Source: Ignavibacteriota bacterium
GTDB taxonomy: Bacteria; Bacteroidota; Ignavibacteria; Ignavibacteriales; Ignavibacteriaceae
Length of the DNA stretch: 64,000 nucleotides
Reading direction: 5' to 3'
Assembly: GCA_013285405.1 (NCBI GenBank)
Contig: CP053446.1
Coordinates: 1,339,985-1,403,984 of the forward strand
The position numbers and the translations under genes are program-made. Below, in pieces: positions 36,273-45,327 of the stretch (the first letter of the stretch is position 1; the number at the start of each line of letters is the position of its first letter). The notes under the pieces are model-generated. The model was given only the letters and a program-made list of their open reading frames with translations, was not told the DNA's origin and ran no database searches.

Positions 36273-38977
36273 AAGTTAATTGCATGACCTATAGAAAAAT
36301 AAAACATGATGTCTCCCCACACAAAGGAATCTTTGGTTAGTCCCTGACTAATTATAAAACTTCTGCCCATAGCAAAATCTGCTGGCCCGATTGGTGTATC
36401 AAATGAAATTGCTCCGCCAATTCCATGTCTTAAATCTTTGAATCTTATTTGTTCCTGTACGTCCCAGGTTGAACCAAGATCGTATCTAAACCAGGTATAT
36501 GTATCAAAGAAAATTTTGAAAGGAAGCTTATACTGATACATAACTGAAGTTAAAAATATCTGTCTGCCTCTGAACTCGTTTTGGTTGGCTCCAAAAAAAG
36601 AATATAGTCCACCAAGCATAAACTGCTCGCTGATGGGAAGAGTTTTGTCTCCAAAACCAATCTGTATTTTTGGTGAAAGGACATGTTGATCAGATAACTT
36701 AATATAGTATTTCAATTCAGAATTGAATAATAGATAACTTTCATCGCCGCCTAAAAAACTTTGAGCTGTTTCGTAAAATCCATTAAAGTACAACCCATCT
36801 TCTGGATAAGGATATTTATTTTGGTTATCAACGATGGCTTCTATTTTAAGGCTTACTATTTTAGTTTGATATGGGCTTATGGTATTGCCCTCTTTGTTTT
36901 TGACTTCATCAATTTGGTATTTGCCTGTAAAAATAAGCTTGCCAAATTTTTCAAGCTGTGAGCCGATAGAAAGAGATCCACCATAAAATATTTGTCTGTA
37001 TTTTCCTTTGTAATCGCTTGAAAAAGTATTTCCTGTCTCTGAAAATTTATGAGAGTAAACATCTATATCACTAAATTTATAATATGCATTTAGTTTATAA
37101 GTAAAATAAGTATCAAGGATTCTGTATGATATGTGTTCGAGAATATAGGCTCTGTTGCTTGTGCCTCCGAAAAGAAAAAGTCCGAGTTCTGTACCTGTGT
37201 GAAAAAGATTGACATCTCTTATATCAACACCAAGTTGTGCGTTGTAAGCATTGTCAACCAAAAAACCTATCTTCAACAAGCTGGAAATTTTCTCTTTAAC
37301 ATCCAGATTAAGAACTGTTTCAGAATTATTTTTTTCTACCGTTAAATTAATGTCGTCAAACAAACCCGTTGCTCTGAGCTTAGTCAGACCTTTCTCGAGT
37401 TCAGAATAAACAAGATAATCGCCTTCCTTTATATTAAACTCCCGGTTAATAACCGTTTTGCTTGTTTCGCTGCCTATTTTCACTTTGGAAATAATCCCAC
37501 CATCAAACTCAAGAATGAGTCTCCCGGAAGTTGTGTCGAAGTTATAGCTCCTCAATTCAAACAGGATGTATCCTTTTCTTTTAAAATCAACAATCAGCTT
37601 TCTTACGACATTATAAATAATTTTCCCCGAATATGGTTTCCCGCGGAGAGTATTAATCAGGTAAGATGCTCCTGCTGAATCAACAATTCCATTTGAAACA
37701 ATTTCAATTTCATTAATTAAAGAATTAACTGAATATTGAAATATTATTTGATTTGTGTTTTCGTTTTCTTCAATTCTAACCGACATCGAATCAAAATATC
37801 CTGTTTTGTAAAGCTCCGTCATGTCTTTGAAAATTTCAAAGCTCGAGACGGAATCCATCATAGAATATTTGTCTAAATATTTTTTTTCATATTCTCCGGG
37901 ATTTAACGGAAGAAGCGGTTTTTTTATCCAGAACAAATCCATTGCTGTATTCGAAATCATCATTGAGTCAATTTGCTGCTTTATAGCGGGTGTAAGTTTT
38001 TTTGTATATGAATAGCTCTTTGCAATTAGTGAGTCAATGTTGGTAAAATCAGTTGCTGTCTCGTTATCAATATCGGGCTTAATAATAAAATCGGCGTTCG
38101 AGAGTTCCGCTTGTTCAAGCCTTTTCATTGGAATGCTTACTGTTTGATCAGCAATGTTCCAGGGAACTTCCAAATCGTTCTGGTCTCTCAGGTCGCTTGT
38201 TGTGTTTACAGCTATTACATAGTCTGCGCCTAAATTCAGCACGATGTTAACCGGAATGTTAGCTACTAACCCACCATCGACAAGTGTCATTGAATCGATA
38301 ACTACAGGTGCGAGAAGAAACGATACACTTGAACTTGCCCTCATTGCCCTCGCCAGAGATCCATCAGAAAGAATAACCGGTTCTCCATCGATCAGGTTTG
38401 TACATACTGCTCTGTACTTTATCAGTAAATCATCGAAACTATTTACAGGAATCACCGGCGCAGATAAACATAACAATGTAAGATAGTTAGAAAGCCGAAG
38501 TCCTTCATTAAATGATGTTGGTAGAACCGGACTAAATCCATCAAGTCTCAAAGTAAAAAGAGATCTGTCTTCATTTATCTTTTGATCTATAAAGAGTTCT
38601 CTTCTTTCCGAAGGATTGTTAAATGACAGCAATTGGTCCCAATCCGTATTCATCACTATAGAATCCATTTCCTCGAGAGAATAGCCGGAAGCGTATGCGC
38701 CGCCAATAATACTTCCGATACTTGTTCCTGCTAAAAGGGATATATCTATCCCCGCTTCATCAAGCGCTTTGAGAATTCCTATTTGAGCAAGACCGCGAGC
38801 ACCGCCGCCGCTCATCGCAATTCCTATTTCCGGGTATGATGATGGGATTTTTTGGGAAAGTCCATACGGAAGCTTTTTAATTTTAGTATGAAGCGAAATA
38901 ATTTTTACTTCCTGTGCGTTCAGGTTAGTAAGAAGCAGTAAGAAAACGACAGAAAATATTTTCTTAAAAATATTCAC
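36269..38977 (-). CDS. Patatin-like phospholipase fused to POTRA and outer-membrane barrel
   Basis: A 902-residue protein with a signal peptide (ending LNAQ). The patatin domain (about 45-325) has the oxyanion GGGARG, the nucleophile GTSIG and the Asp in VDGGLVANIPV. POTRA-like segments follow (about 345-570). The C-terminal BamA-like barrel ends GPADFAMGRSF...FYFSIGHAINF with terminal Phe. This layout is that of type Vd (PlpD-like) or related surface lipases. Start GTG. It acts at the outer membrane, with the catalytic domain in the periplasm or exported. Confidence 0.87.
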   Translation of the reverse strand: MNIFKKIFSVVFLLLLTNLNAQEVKIISLHTKIKKLPYGLSQKIPSSYPEIGIAMSGGGARGLAQIGILKALDEAGIDISLLAGTSIGSIIGGAYASGYSLEEMDSIVMNTDWDQLLSFNNPSERRELFIDQKINEDRSLFTLRLDGFSPVLPTSFNEGLRLSNYLTLLCLSAPVIPVNSFDDLLIKYRAVCTNLIDGEPVILSDGSLARAMRASSSVSFLLAPVVIDSMTLVDGGLVANIPVNIVLNLGADYVIAVNTTSDLRDQNDLEVPWNIADQTVSIPMKRLEQAELSNADFIIKPDIDNETATDFTNIDSLIAKSYSYTKKLTPAIKQQIDSMMISNTAMDLFWIKKPLLPLNPGEYEKKYLDKYSMMDSVSSFEIFKDMTELYKTGYFDSMSVRIEENENTNQIIFQYSVNSLINEIEIVSNGIVDSAGASYLINTLRGKPYSGKIIYNVVRKLIVDFKRKGYILFELRSYNFDTTSGRLILEFDGGIISKVKIGSETSKTVINREFNIKEGDYLVYSELEKGLTKLRATGLFDDINLTVEKNNSETVLNLDVKEKISSLLKIGFLVDNAYNAQLGVDIRDVNLFHTGTELGLFLFGGTSNRAYILEHISYRILDTYFTYKLNAYYKFSDIDVYSHKFSETGNTFSSDYKGKYRQIFYGGSLSIGSQLEKFGKLIFTGKYQIDEVKNKEGNTISPYQTKIVSLKIEAIVDNQNKYPYPEDGLYFNGFYETAQSFLGGDESYLLFNSELKYYIKLSDQHVLSPKIQIGFGDKTLPISEQFMLGGLYSFFGANQNEFRGRQIFLTSVMYQYKLPFKIFFDTYTWFRYDLGSTWDVQEQIRFKDLRHGIGGAISFDTPIGPADFAMGRSFIISQGLTKDSFVWGDIMFYFSIGHAINF

Positions 38978-39040
38978 GATTCAAAGTTATGAAAAGGATT
39001 TTAAAGACGAGGTAACTTTTGGAGCGCCCTTATGTTTCTT

Positions 39041-40903
39041 TTACTTTCTGTTCCTTTGCTGTTGCTTTGATTGTTGTTCAGCCGCTTCCGTTAGTCTCTG
39101 CATAAAACCTTTCTTTCTCTTAGAAGGATCTACCGGAACTAATTCAACATTATCTTTCTTCTGATTTATGTAGTATTGCTGAGCAATCGAAAAAAGATTG
39201 AACATAAAATAGTATAGATTTAATCCTGAAGGAAACGTCATGAACAAAATGGTTAACATGACCGGCATCATGTAAACAAGTGCCTGTTGTTTTGGATCCT
39301 TAATAGACATCTTTTGCTGAACAAAGGTTGTAATTCCCATTAGCAATGCAAGTCCACTAATCTCCCGAACTCCAAAAAGAGGAAGTTTAAAACCAAGATC
39401 GAAAATAACATCGGGAACCGAGAGATCGTTTATCCAAAAAATAAATGGCTGCTGGCGTAATTCAATCGCTGCCTGGAACAATCCCCACAATGCAATAAAA
39501 ATTGGCATTTGCAAAAGTATCGGCAGGCAACCTCCGGCGGGATTTACTCCATATGTTGAATATAATTTCATGGTTTCTTTATTTATTGCCTGTGGGTCGT
39601 CTTTAAATTTCTCTTTAAGTTCGGTTATCTTCGGCTGCAGTAGCTGCATTTTTTTCATCGATTGAAAACTTTTTCTTGTCAGCGGGTAAACGATAATCTT
39701 GATTATTAAAGAGAATACAATTATTACAAACCCATAATTTGGAATGAAGTCATTTAAAAACTTGAACAACGGAAGTAAAAGATATTCTGCTATTGGTCTT
39801 ACTATGAACTTAAGTCCAAAAAATGTTCCGAAGTCAACAAGTGCTGTAAGATTTGTGTTTATTTCTTTCAGCAGGTCATAATCAACAGGACCGACATATA
39901 TACTAACCGATCTTTTCTCAAGCTTGTTTCCACTAAAAGGCATAACGAGGTGTACATTATAAATTTCTCTAAGTCCTAAACTTTTTGTTGGAAATGTTTG
40001 CCCTTCTATATAGGCTCCCTCTACCTGACTGGGGTCAGATGGAATCATAATCGCAGTAAAATACTTATTTCTCACCGCCAACCAGTCAACCTTGCCATTA
40101 AAGTCCTTTGTTATTTTTTCGCCATCGCCGGGTGCATCTACCACAACTTTTTCGTCACCATAATAAACATCTGCACTTGAAAACCCCGCCTCGTTTACGC
40201 TGTTCCTTTCCACAGATCTTAATCCGGATTCCCAGGATATATCATAAACATTATCAGTAATTATCCCATTAAAATCTTCAAAGGTTATTTCGCTTCCTAT
40301 TAAATAACTACCAGCATTAAATATGTATTTTTTTTCAATCGCGCCAGAAGTATTTAATTCCATCCTGAAATTAATTATCAGAGAGTCGTTTCCGCTGACC
40401 GTAAGTTTGCTTTGAGACGTGGTCTTAAAATTTAGTGTTGACGTATTTATAGCTTTTCCTTCGGTGCTGACAAACGATATGTTATATGCATTCTCTAAAG
40501 AATAGTTTATCAACTGTACCGACTTCTTGTAAAAGTTATTACTATTATCTTCGGTTGAATACCAATTATTAAATTTCTTTAGATATATCTTATGAAAATT
40601 GGCGCCCCTCGTTGATATTTCATAAATAGCAAGATCTGTTTCTACTGTAATTATGCGTCCGGTATCTGTAAATGCGTTGGAAAATCTACCAAGAGATGAA
40701 TCTTCGACTGTTGTGTTCTGTTGTCGTTGCCGGGTTTTTTCTTCGGATTGTGTTTTAGGTAATTCTTCTGGTTTTTGATCTATTACTTTTGTTGTGTCGC
40801 TTGTACCCGGTGTTTGTTTCTCTTGCTCTGGAGTATTAAGGAAAAGCCAAATTATTAATATGGCTCCAATAAGTACAAATGCTATTGTTGTATTTTTATC
40901 CAA
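39041..40903 (-). CDS. yidC: Membrane protein insertase YidC
   Basis: A 620-residue protein with an N-terminal membrane anchor (TIAFVLIGAILIIWLFL), a variable linker rich in T, Q and E, a large periplasmic beta domain (about 70-350) and the conserved insertase core (NYGFVIIVFSLIIKIIVYPLTRKS, then NPAGGCLPILLQMPIFIALW). The C-terminus is basic and Gln-rich, as in ribosome-binding tails. The start is TTG with AAAGGATC nearby. Same direction as rpmH-rnpA, but the usual yidD gene is missing from the 45-bp gap. Confidence 0.95.
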   Translation of the reverse strand: MDKNTTIAFVLIGAILIIWLFLNTPEQEKQTPGTSDTTKVIDQKPEELPKTQSEEKTRQRQQNTTVEDSSLGRFSNAFTDTGRIITVETDLAIYEISTRGANFHKIYLKKFNNWYSTEDNSNNFYKKSVQLINYSLENAYNISFVSTEGKAINTSTLNFKTTSQSKLTVSGNDSLIINFRMELNTSGAIEKKYIFNAGSYLIGSEITFEDFNGIITDNVYDISWESGLRSVERNSVNEAGFSSADVYYGDEKVVVDAPGDGEKITKDFNGKVDWLAVRNKYFTAIMIPSDPSQVEGAYIEGQTFPTKSLGLREIYNVHLVMPFSGNKLEKRSVSIYVGPVDYDLLKEINTNLTALVDFGTFFGLKFIVRPIAEYLLLPLFKFLNDFIPNYGFVIIVFSLIIKIIVYPLTRKSFQSMKKMQLLQPKITELKEKFKDDPQAINKETMKLYSTYGVNPAGGCLPILLQMPIFIALWGLFQAAIELRQQPFIFWINDLSVPDVIFDLGFKLPLFGVREISGLALLMGITTFVQQKMSIKDPKQQALVYMMPVMLTILFMTFPSGLNLYYFMFNLFSIAQQYYINQKKDNVELVPVDPSKRKKGFMQRLTEAAEQQSKQQQRNRK

Positions 40904-40948
40904 GATCCTTTGTCTCTTTTCTATCCTTTTATATAATTTATTATATAG

Positions 40949-41353
40949 TCAACCATGACTTTTTTCTGAAGTAATATATTTTAAAATGATACCAACATCC
41001 GGCTGAATTTCATTAAGAAATAATTTTTTTTTGTTCTTTTGGCTAATCTTGTGCGGTGAAAAAACAATGAGAAGGTTTGTTTTGTTTTTATTTAGAATTT
41101 CCGAAATGGTTTTTATCTCAAGTCTAACTGATTCTCTGATCAACCTCTTAAATCTATTCCGCCATACACTGTTACCCAGGCTTGATGCAACGGCTGTTGC
41201 GACTTTCATCACTCTTTTTTCACCTTCAACAATAAATACGTAAGAGGCTCTGACAAAACCACTTTTTAATTTTAACGATTTACCTTTGCTATAAACAAGT
41301 TCAAAATCCGTTTTTCTTTTCAGCGTTTCAAAATTCTTTCCCTTTACTTTCAC
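40949..41353 (-). CDS. rnpA: Ribonuclease P protein component
   Basis: A 134-residue basic protein with the RnpA signature around AVASSLGNSVWRNRFKRLIRE (the RNR motif that contacts the RNA) and an N-terminal LKRKTDFELVYSKGKS. It partners the RNase P RNA, not in this window, to mature tRNA 5' ends. The GTG start lies 15 bp after the rpmH stop. The gene order rpmH-rnpA-yidC is the classic set beside the origin. Confidence 0.95.
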   Translation of the reverse strand: MKVKGKNFETLKRKTDFELVYSKGKSLKLKSGFVRASYVFIVEGEKRVMKVATAVASSLGNSVWRNRFKRLIRESVRLEIKTISEILNKNKTNLLIVFSPHKISQKNKKKLFLNEIQPDVGIILKYITSEKSHG

Positions 41354-41368
41354 AACAACATGTAATTA

Positions 41369-41512
41369 TTATTCGTCACTAACTGTCAGTTTTTTTCTTC
41401 CTTTCGCTCTTCTTTTGGAAAGAACGACTCTCCCATTTTTTGTTTTCATTCTTTCCCTAAATCCATGTTTGTTCTTTCTTTTTGTATTACTTGGTTGATA
41501 AGTTCTTTTCAT
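41369..41512 (-). CDS. rpmH: Ribosomal protein bL34
   Basis: A 47-codon gene. The translation starts [20 protein letters not shown] and continues with [22 protein letters not shown], the whole L34 signature, with a slightly extended C-terminus ending TVSDE. A GGAG ribosome site lies 6 nt before the ATG. First gene of the leftward unit from the origin. Confidence 0.97.
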   Translation of the reverse strand: MKRTYQPSNTKRKNKHGFRERMKTKNGRVVLSKRRAKGRKKLTVSDE

Positions 41513-41936
41513 TTTGGTTCTCCATATTCATTAAAAAAGAGCCCAAAAATAACCCGATATGGTGTTATTATCAAGAAAATTATTTTTAGTGAATTTCTTT
41601 GTAAAAAAGATTTTTACAAGATGTAAAATTAATTTGTTCTGAACATATTCAATTGTTATTTTTTGAGTGAGCGGCCCGCTTTTCAAAATGTTGATAACTT
41701 GTGAATTTTCGTCGTTTGTGGAAACGTTTCACAAATGGCGCTATGCTAAATCTCAACTTTGATTTGTAAATCATGTGCATAAATTTATTACTAAAAGCTA
41801 AAACGCTTTAATTTACAAGAGTTTATCGCAAGTTGTTTGATGTTTATAAGTTGTGTGTAGAATTTCTTTAACTCGGATAAATATTAAATTATGCGGTATC
41901 AATATTATGTTTTATTAAACCAAACTCTGTGGATAA
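41513..41936. other. Probable chromosomal replication origin (oriC), rpmH-dnaA gap
   Basis: A 424-bp AT-rich gap between divergent rpmH and dnaA. It holds a perfect DnaA box TGTGGATAA (41928-41936), directly against the dnaA start codon, and two boxes with one mismatch, TGTTGATAA (41689-41697) and TGTGCATAA (41774-41782). A dyad with the perfect 10-bp palindrome GAAACGTTTC (41721-41730) is flanked by TTTGT and ACAAA. Gene directions diverge from here on both sides. Confidence 0.75.
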
Positions 41937-43340
41937 GTGTCATTGGAACAATTAGAAATTAAAGAGAAGGAAGCTATAACCAGCCATTTAAATGTCTGGA
42001 AATCATGTCTCCTTAAGATCAAGGAAAATGTTTCTATGATGACTTATAATACATGGTTTTTACCCATAAAACCGCTTGAACTTAGCGACTCTACTTTGAA
42101 GGTTCAAATTCCAAGTCAATTTTTTTGGGAGTGGATAGATGAACATTTCAACGGTCTCATTACGCGCTCCATTACGGATGTTTTAGGCAAGGAGGCAAAG
42201 CTTTCTTACATTATTGCGGAAGACATTCCGATAGTTGAAACCAAAAGCAATGGGATTCCTGCATCTCTTAGCGTGATGGCAGAAAAGCAAAAGCCAAAAC
42301 ATAATTTTGAGTCTAACCTCAATCTAAGATATACTTTTGATAATTTTATCAAAGGCGAAGGAAATCAGCTTGCGCGGGCTGCTGCAGGAGCTATAAGTGA
42401 TAATCCTGGTGGAACATCATTCAATCCGCTTTTTTTGTACGGCGGTGTTGGTCTCGGTAAAACTCACCTCATTCAGGCAATTGGAAACCAAATTGTTAAG
42501 AACTTCCCTGAAAAAAAAGTTATATATCTTTCTTCAGATATATTTACTGTTGAGTTTGTAGAATCAATTCAGACAAATAAGGTAAATGAGTTTTCCAATT
42601 TTTACAGAAGTATGGATGTGCTTATTATAGATGACATACAGTTTTTAATTGGAAAAGAAAAAACTCAGGATCTTTTCTTCCACATCTTTAACACACTTCA
42701 CCAATCCAGAAAGCAAATTATTTTATCCAGTGATAAACCGCCAAAAGATCTGAAAGGTCTTGATGAAAGATTAATCTCGAGATTTCAGTGGGGTTTGACG
42801 GCAGATATTCAACCACCGGAACTGGAAACAAGAATAGCAATCCTCAAACGAAAAGCTGAAACATACGGGATGGGTGTATCAAATGAAATATTGGAGTATA
42901 TCGCATCTAACATAACTTCAAACATCCGGGAACTCGAAGGTTGTCTTATAAAACTTTTAGCCAGCGTTTCCCTTAGTTCCAAAGAAATAACATTTGAGCT
43001 TGCTAAAAAGACAGTGAAAGAAATTGCAACAGACCGAAAAACAAACACCTTGACTATTGAGACTATAACAAAAGTTGTTTGTGAACAACTTGGTGTTGCC
43101 GATAATAAAATCAGGGATAAAACAAGAAAAAAGGAAATTGTTCTTGCAAGACAAATTGCAATGTATCTTGTTAAGGAGCTTACTTTGTCTTCACTTAAAA
43201 CTATTGGACTTCATTTTGGGGGGCGAGATCATTCTACTGTAATACACGCATGTAATACCATTGAAGATATGAAAAGCAAGGACGCAACTTTTAATAATAT
43301 TTTGGAAGATATAAGAAACAAGGTTGAACTTGCTTCTTAA
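41937..43340 (+). CDS. dnaA: Chromosomal replication initiator protein DnaA
   Basis: A 467-residue protein. Domain I has W...L..I.....YNTWFLP. Domain III has Walker A GGVGLGKTHL (about residue 170) and Walker B LIIDDIQFL. Domain IV has the DnaA-box-binding HFGGRDHSTVIHA near residue 425. The start GTG touches a DnaA box, which implies autoregulation by DnaA. No good ribosome site is visible, common in this phylum. Confidence 0.97.
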   Translation: MSLEQLEIKEKEAITSHLNVWKSCLLKIKENVSMMTYNTWFLPIKPLELSDSTLKVQIPSQFFWEWIDEHFNGLITRSITDVLGKEAKLSYIIAEDIPIVETKSNGIPASLSVMAEKQKPKHNFESNLNLRYTFDNFIKGEGNQLARAAAGAISDNPGGTSFNPLFLYGGVGLGKTHLIQAIGNQIVKNFPEKKVIYLSSDIFTVEFVESIQTNKVNEFSNFYRSMDVLIIDDIQFLIGKEKTQDLFFHIFNTLHQSRKQIILSSDKPPKDLKGLDERLISRFQWGLTADIQPPELETRIAILKRKAETYGMGVSNEILEYIASNITSNIRELEGCLIKLLASVSLSSKEITFELAKKTVKEIATDRKTNTLTIETITKVVCEQLGVADNKIRDKTRKKEIVLARQIAMYLVKELTLSSLKTIGLHFGGRDHSTVIHACNTIEDMKSKDATFNNILEDIRNKVELAS

Positions 43341-43673
43341 TCTGTTAGCAACATGTTAGTTTCTGAGCCTTGCTTTGTTGAAAACTTTACGATATACACC
43401 ATTGTATTTATATTTTGATCTTTTCAATAAATTATTAACATTATTTTTACTTCGGTCTTTCTATAAGTATTTACAAAAACAACATTTATTGTATAATTAA
43501 CATACTAACACGGTAATATTTACTATTAATAAGTAATAAATTATCTATTAATATATTAATTGTGTGTTCATATCTGATAAATTGAGAAGAAACATTTTAA
43601 GATTTCTAAAGCATTTTGGTCTATTTTTTGATTTTACAAGCCAATATAATTAATAACAATCCATAGAGAAATT
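43341..43673. other. Very AT-rich dnaA-downstream gap, possible part of a bipartite origin
   Basis: A 333-bp gap with no ORF and long runs of A and T (for example around 43490-43560, with repeated TATTAATA-type words). In several bacteria the unwinding region lies between dnaA and dnaN. One site, TTATTAACA, is two mismatches from a DnaA box. It also must hold the promoter of the lipoprotein gene. No stronger structure seen. Confidence 0.4.
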
Positions 43674-44078
43674 ATGAAACATAAAGCTATTTTCATTGCT
43701 GCGGTTCTTTTATCACTCAGCTTATTAAGCTGCTCAGATGGACCGATCAATAAAATTACCTTACAAAACAAGGCTGCTGGTGATGTGTATCTGAGTTTTA
43801 GAGGCACTGAGATAAGTGTTCCAAGTGGTCAAACAGTTGAGTTACAAGATATAGACAAAGGCGAATACGAATATGAAACGGTATTTTCTATTCCTGCCGG
43901 ATCAACGAGTTTTAGTTCTGAAGGTGAGCTGACAGGAACCTTGATTCTAAACGCAGGCACAAAGATTTTGATTATATACTCAAGTGTTATTAGTGAAGAA
44001 GGTGCATATACAATCTATGCAAGCGTTACCACCTCTGATGATTTAACAGAGGGCGGTCTTCCTAATCCGATTCCTTAG
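43674..44078 (+). CDS. Small lipoprotein
   Basis: A 134-residue protein with a lipoprotein signal peptide (lipobox LLSC, Cys at about residue 20, then SDGP). The mature part is beta-rich (NKAAGDVYLSFRGTEISVPSGQTVEL) and ends in a Pro-rich tail. No known family. Its place between dnaA and dnaN is unusual, since these two are most often adjacent. A strong hairpin follows. Confidence 0.7.
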   Translation: MKHKAIFIAAVLLSLSLLSCSDGPINKITLQNKAAGDVYLSFRGTEISVPSGQTVELQDIDKGEYEYETVFSIPAGSTSFSSEGELTGTLILNAGTKILIIYSSVISEEGAYTIYASVTTSDDLTEGGLPNPIP

Positions 44079-44129
44079 ATCAGACAAAAATAATTATTAT
44101 TCTCCTCTAAGTTTTTAACTTTCTTTTAG

Positions 44130-44159
44130 ATTACAAGCACACTTTGGTGTGCTTGTAAT
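44130..44159 (+). terminator. Strong hairpin, likely terminator of the lipoprotein gene
   Basis: Perfect 13-bp stem ATTACAAGCACAC / GTGTGCTTGTAAT with a TTTG loop, 52 bp after the stop. The T-run after it is short (TATTGTTATTA), so efficiency is uncertain. Confidence 0.6.
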
Positions 44160-44216
44160 TATTGTTATTACCTTCCTTTTTTAGTATTTTTCTGTGCTTT
44201 AATAGGAGAGCAATTA

Positions 44217-45326
44217 ATGGAATTAAAAGTAAACAGTAAAATACTCGATAAGATACTTTCCAAAATTATTCCGGCCGTTCCAGCAAGAACTCCAATGCCG
44301 ATATTGGAGAATTTTTTGTTTGAAATAAAAGGTGGATTGCTGGTTATTTATGCAACTGACCTTGAAATTTCTCTCAAATCGTCAATAAACGTCACTGCTA
44401 CTGAGAATTTAAGCTTAGTTATACCGGCAAGATTGATTTACGACGTTATACGGTCAATGGAAGATGTTCAAATAAATTTTAGTACAAACGGAAACAACAA
44501 ACTAAAATTGACAACAGAAAATGGTGTTTACAATATATCCTATTCTTCTTCAGAAGATTTTCCTGAGTTGCCAACAATATCAAAGAGCAAAGAAATAATA
44601 TTGAGCGGGAAAGATTTAAAAAAAGCAATTGATCAAACGTCATTTGCTATGAGTAAAGAAGATATGCGACCAGCTATGACAGGAACGTTGCTCGAATTTA
44701 CTTCGGAGGGGCTTAGGTTTGTTACAACAGACGGACACCGGCTGGTAAAATTAATATATAAAAATATTAAATCTGGTTCTGAAGAACAGTACATCGTTCC
44801 CGAAAGAGCGATTTCAGTTCTGTCTAAACTTCTTGGTGAAACCGATGTAAAAATTTATCCCGGCAAATCTCATATTTCATTTATTATTGGAGATGTTGAA
44901 TTCAGCTCAAGACTTATCGCAGAAAAATATCCAGCATACAGCAGTGTCATTCCGCTAGAAAACGAAAACATATTGAAAATGAAAAGACACGAATTGCAAT
45001 CTACTATAAAAAGAATGATGTTGTTTTCTTCTTCGAGCTCCAAACAGGTGAAGTTTTCAATAAGCAAAAATCTTGTTGTAGTATCTGCCGAGGATATAGA
45101 TTTAGGTTCAAATGCAGTTGAAAAAATTCCCTGCGAGTATAATGGAGAGCAAATGGACATTGGGTTCAACACACAATATGTGAGCGATATTTTATCTCAT
45201 GTAGAAAATGAAGAGGTAATATTTAAACTACATTCTCCAACTAAAGCCTGCATTATTGAACCAGGTAAAAAACAGGAAGGAGAAGACCTGATGTTATTAT
45301 TGATGCCGGTGCGACTAAACACTTAA
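44217..45326 (+). CDS. dnaN: DNA polymerase III beta subunit (sliding clamp)
   Basis: A 369-residue protein that follows the three-domain DnaN pattern: ILSKIIPAVPARTPMPILENFLFE at the start, TDGHRLV in the middle and the C-terminal LLLLMPVRL ending. It forms the ring clamp that holds DNA polymerase III on DNA. It is one base apart from recF, so they are co-transcribed. The start has a GGAG-like site. Confidence 0.95.
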   Translation: MELKVNSKILDKILSKIIPAVPARTPMPILENFLFEIKGGLLVIYATDLEISLKSSINVTATENLSLVIPARLIYDVIRSMEDVQINFSTNGNNKLKLTTENGVYNISYSSSEDFPELPTISKSKEIILSGKDLKKAIDQTSFAMSKEDMRPAMTGTLLEFTSEGLRFVTTDGHRLVKLIYKNIKSGSEEQYIVPERAISVLSKLLGETDVKIYPGKSHISFIIGDVEFSSRLIAEKYPAYSSVIPLENENILKMKRHELQSTIKRMMLFSSSSSKQVKFSISKNLVVVSAEDIDLGSNAVEKIPCEYNGEQMDIGFNTQYVSDILSHVENEEVIFKLHSPTKACIIEPGKKQEGEDLMLLLMPVRLNT

Positions 45327-45327
45327 A

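Noticed and set aside
40904-40948. A yidD gene between rnpA and yidC
   Set aside because: The gap is only 45 bp and has no room for YidD (about 70 codons).
41716-41735. A parS partition site at the origin
   Set aside because: The palindrome core GAAACGTTTC differs from the parS consensus (TGTTNCACGTGAAACA) in its centre, and no parAB genes are in the window.
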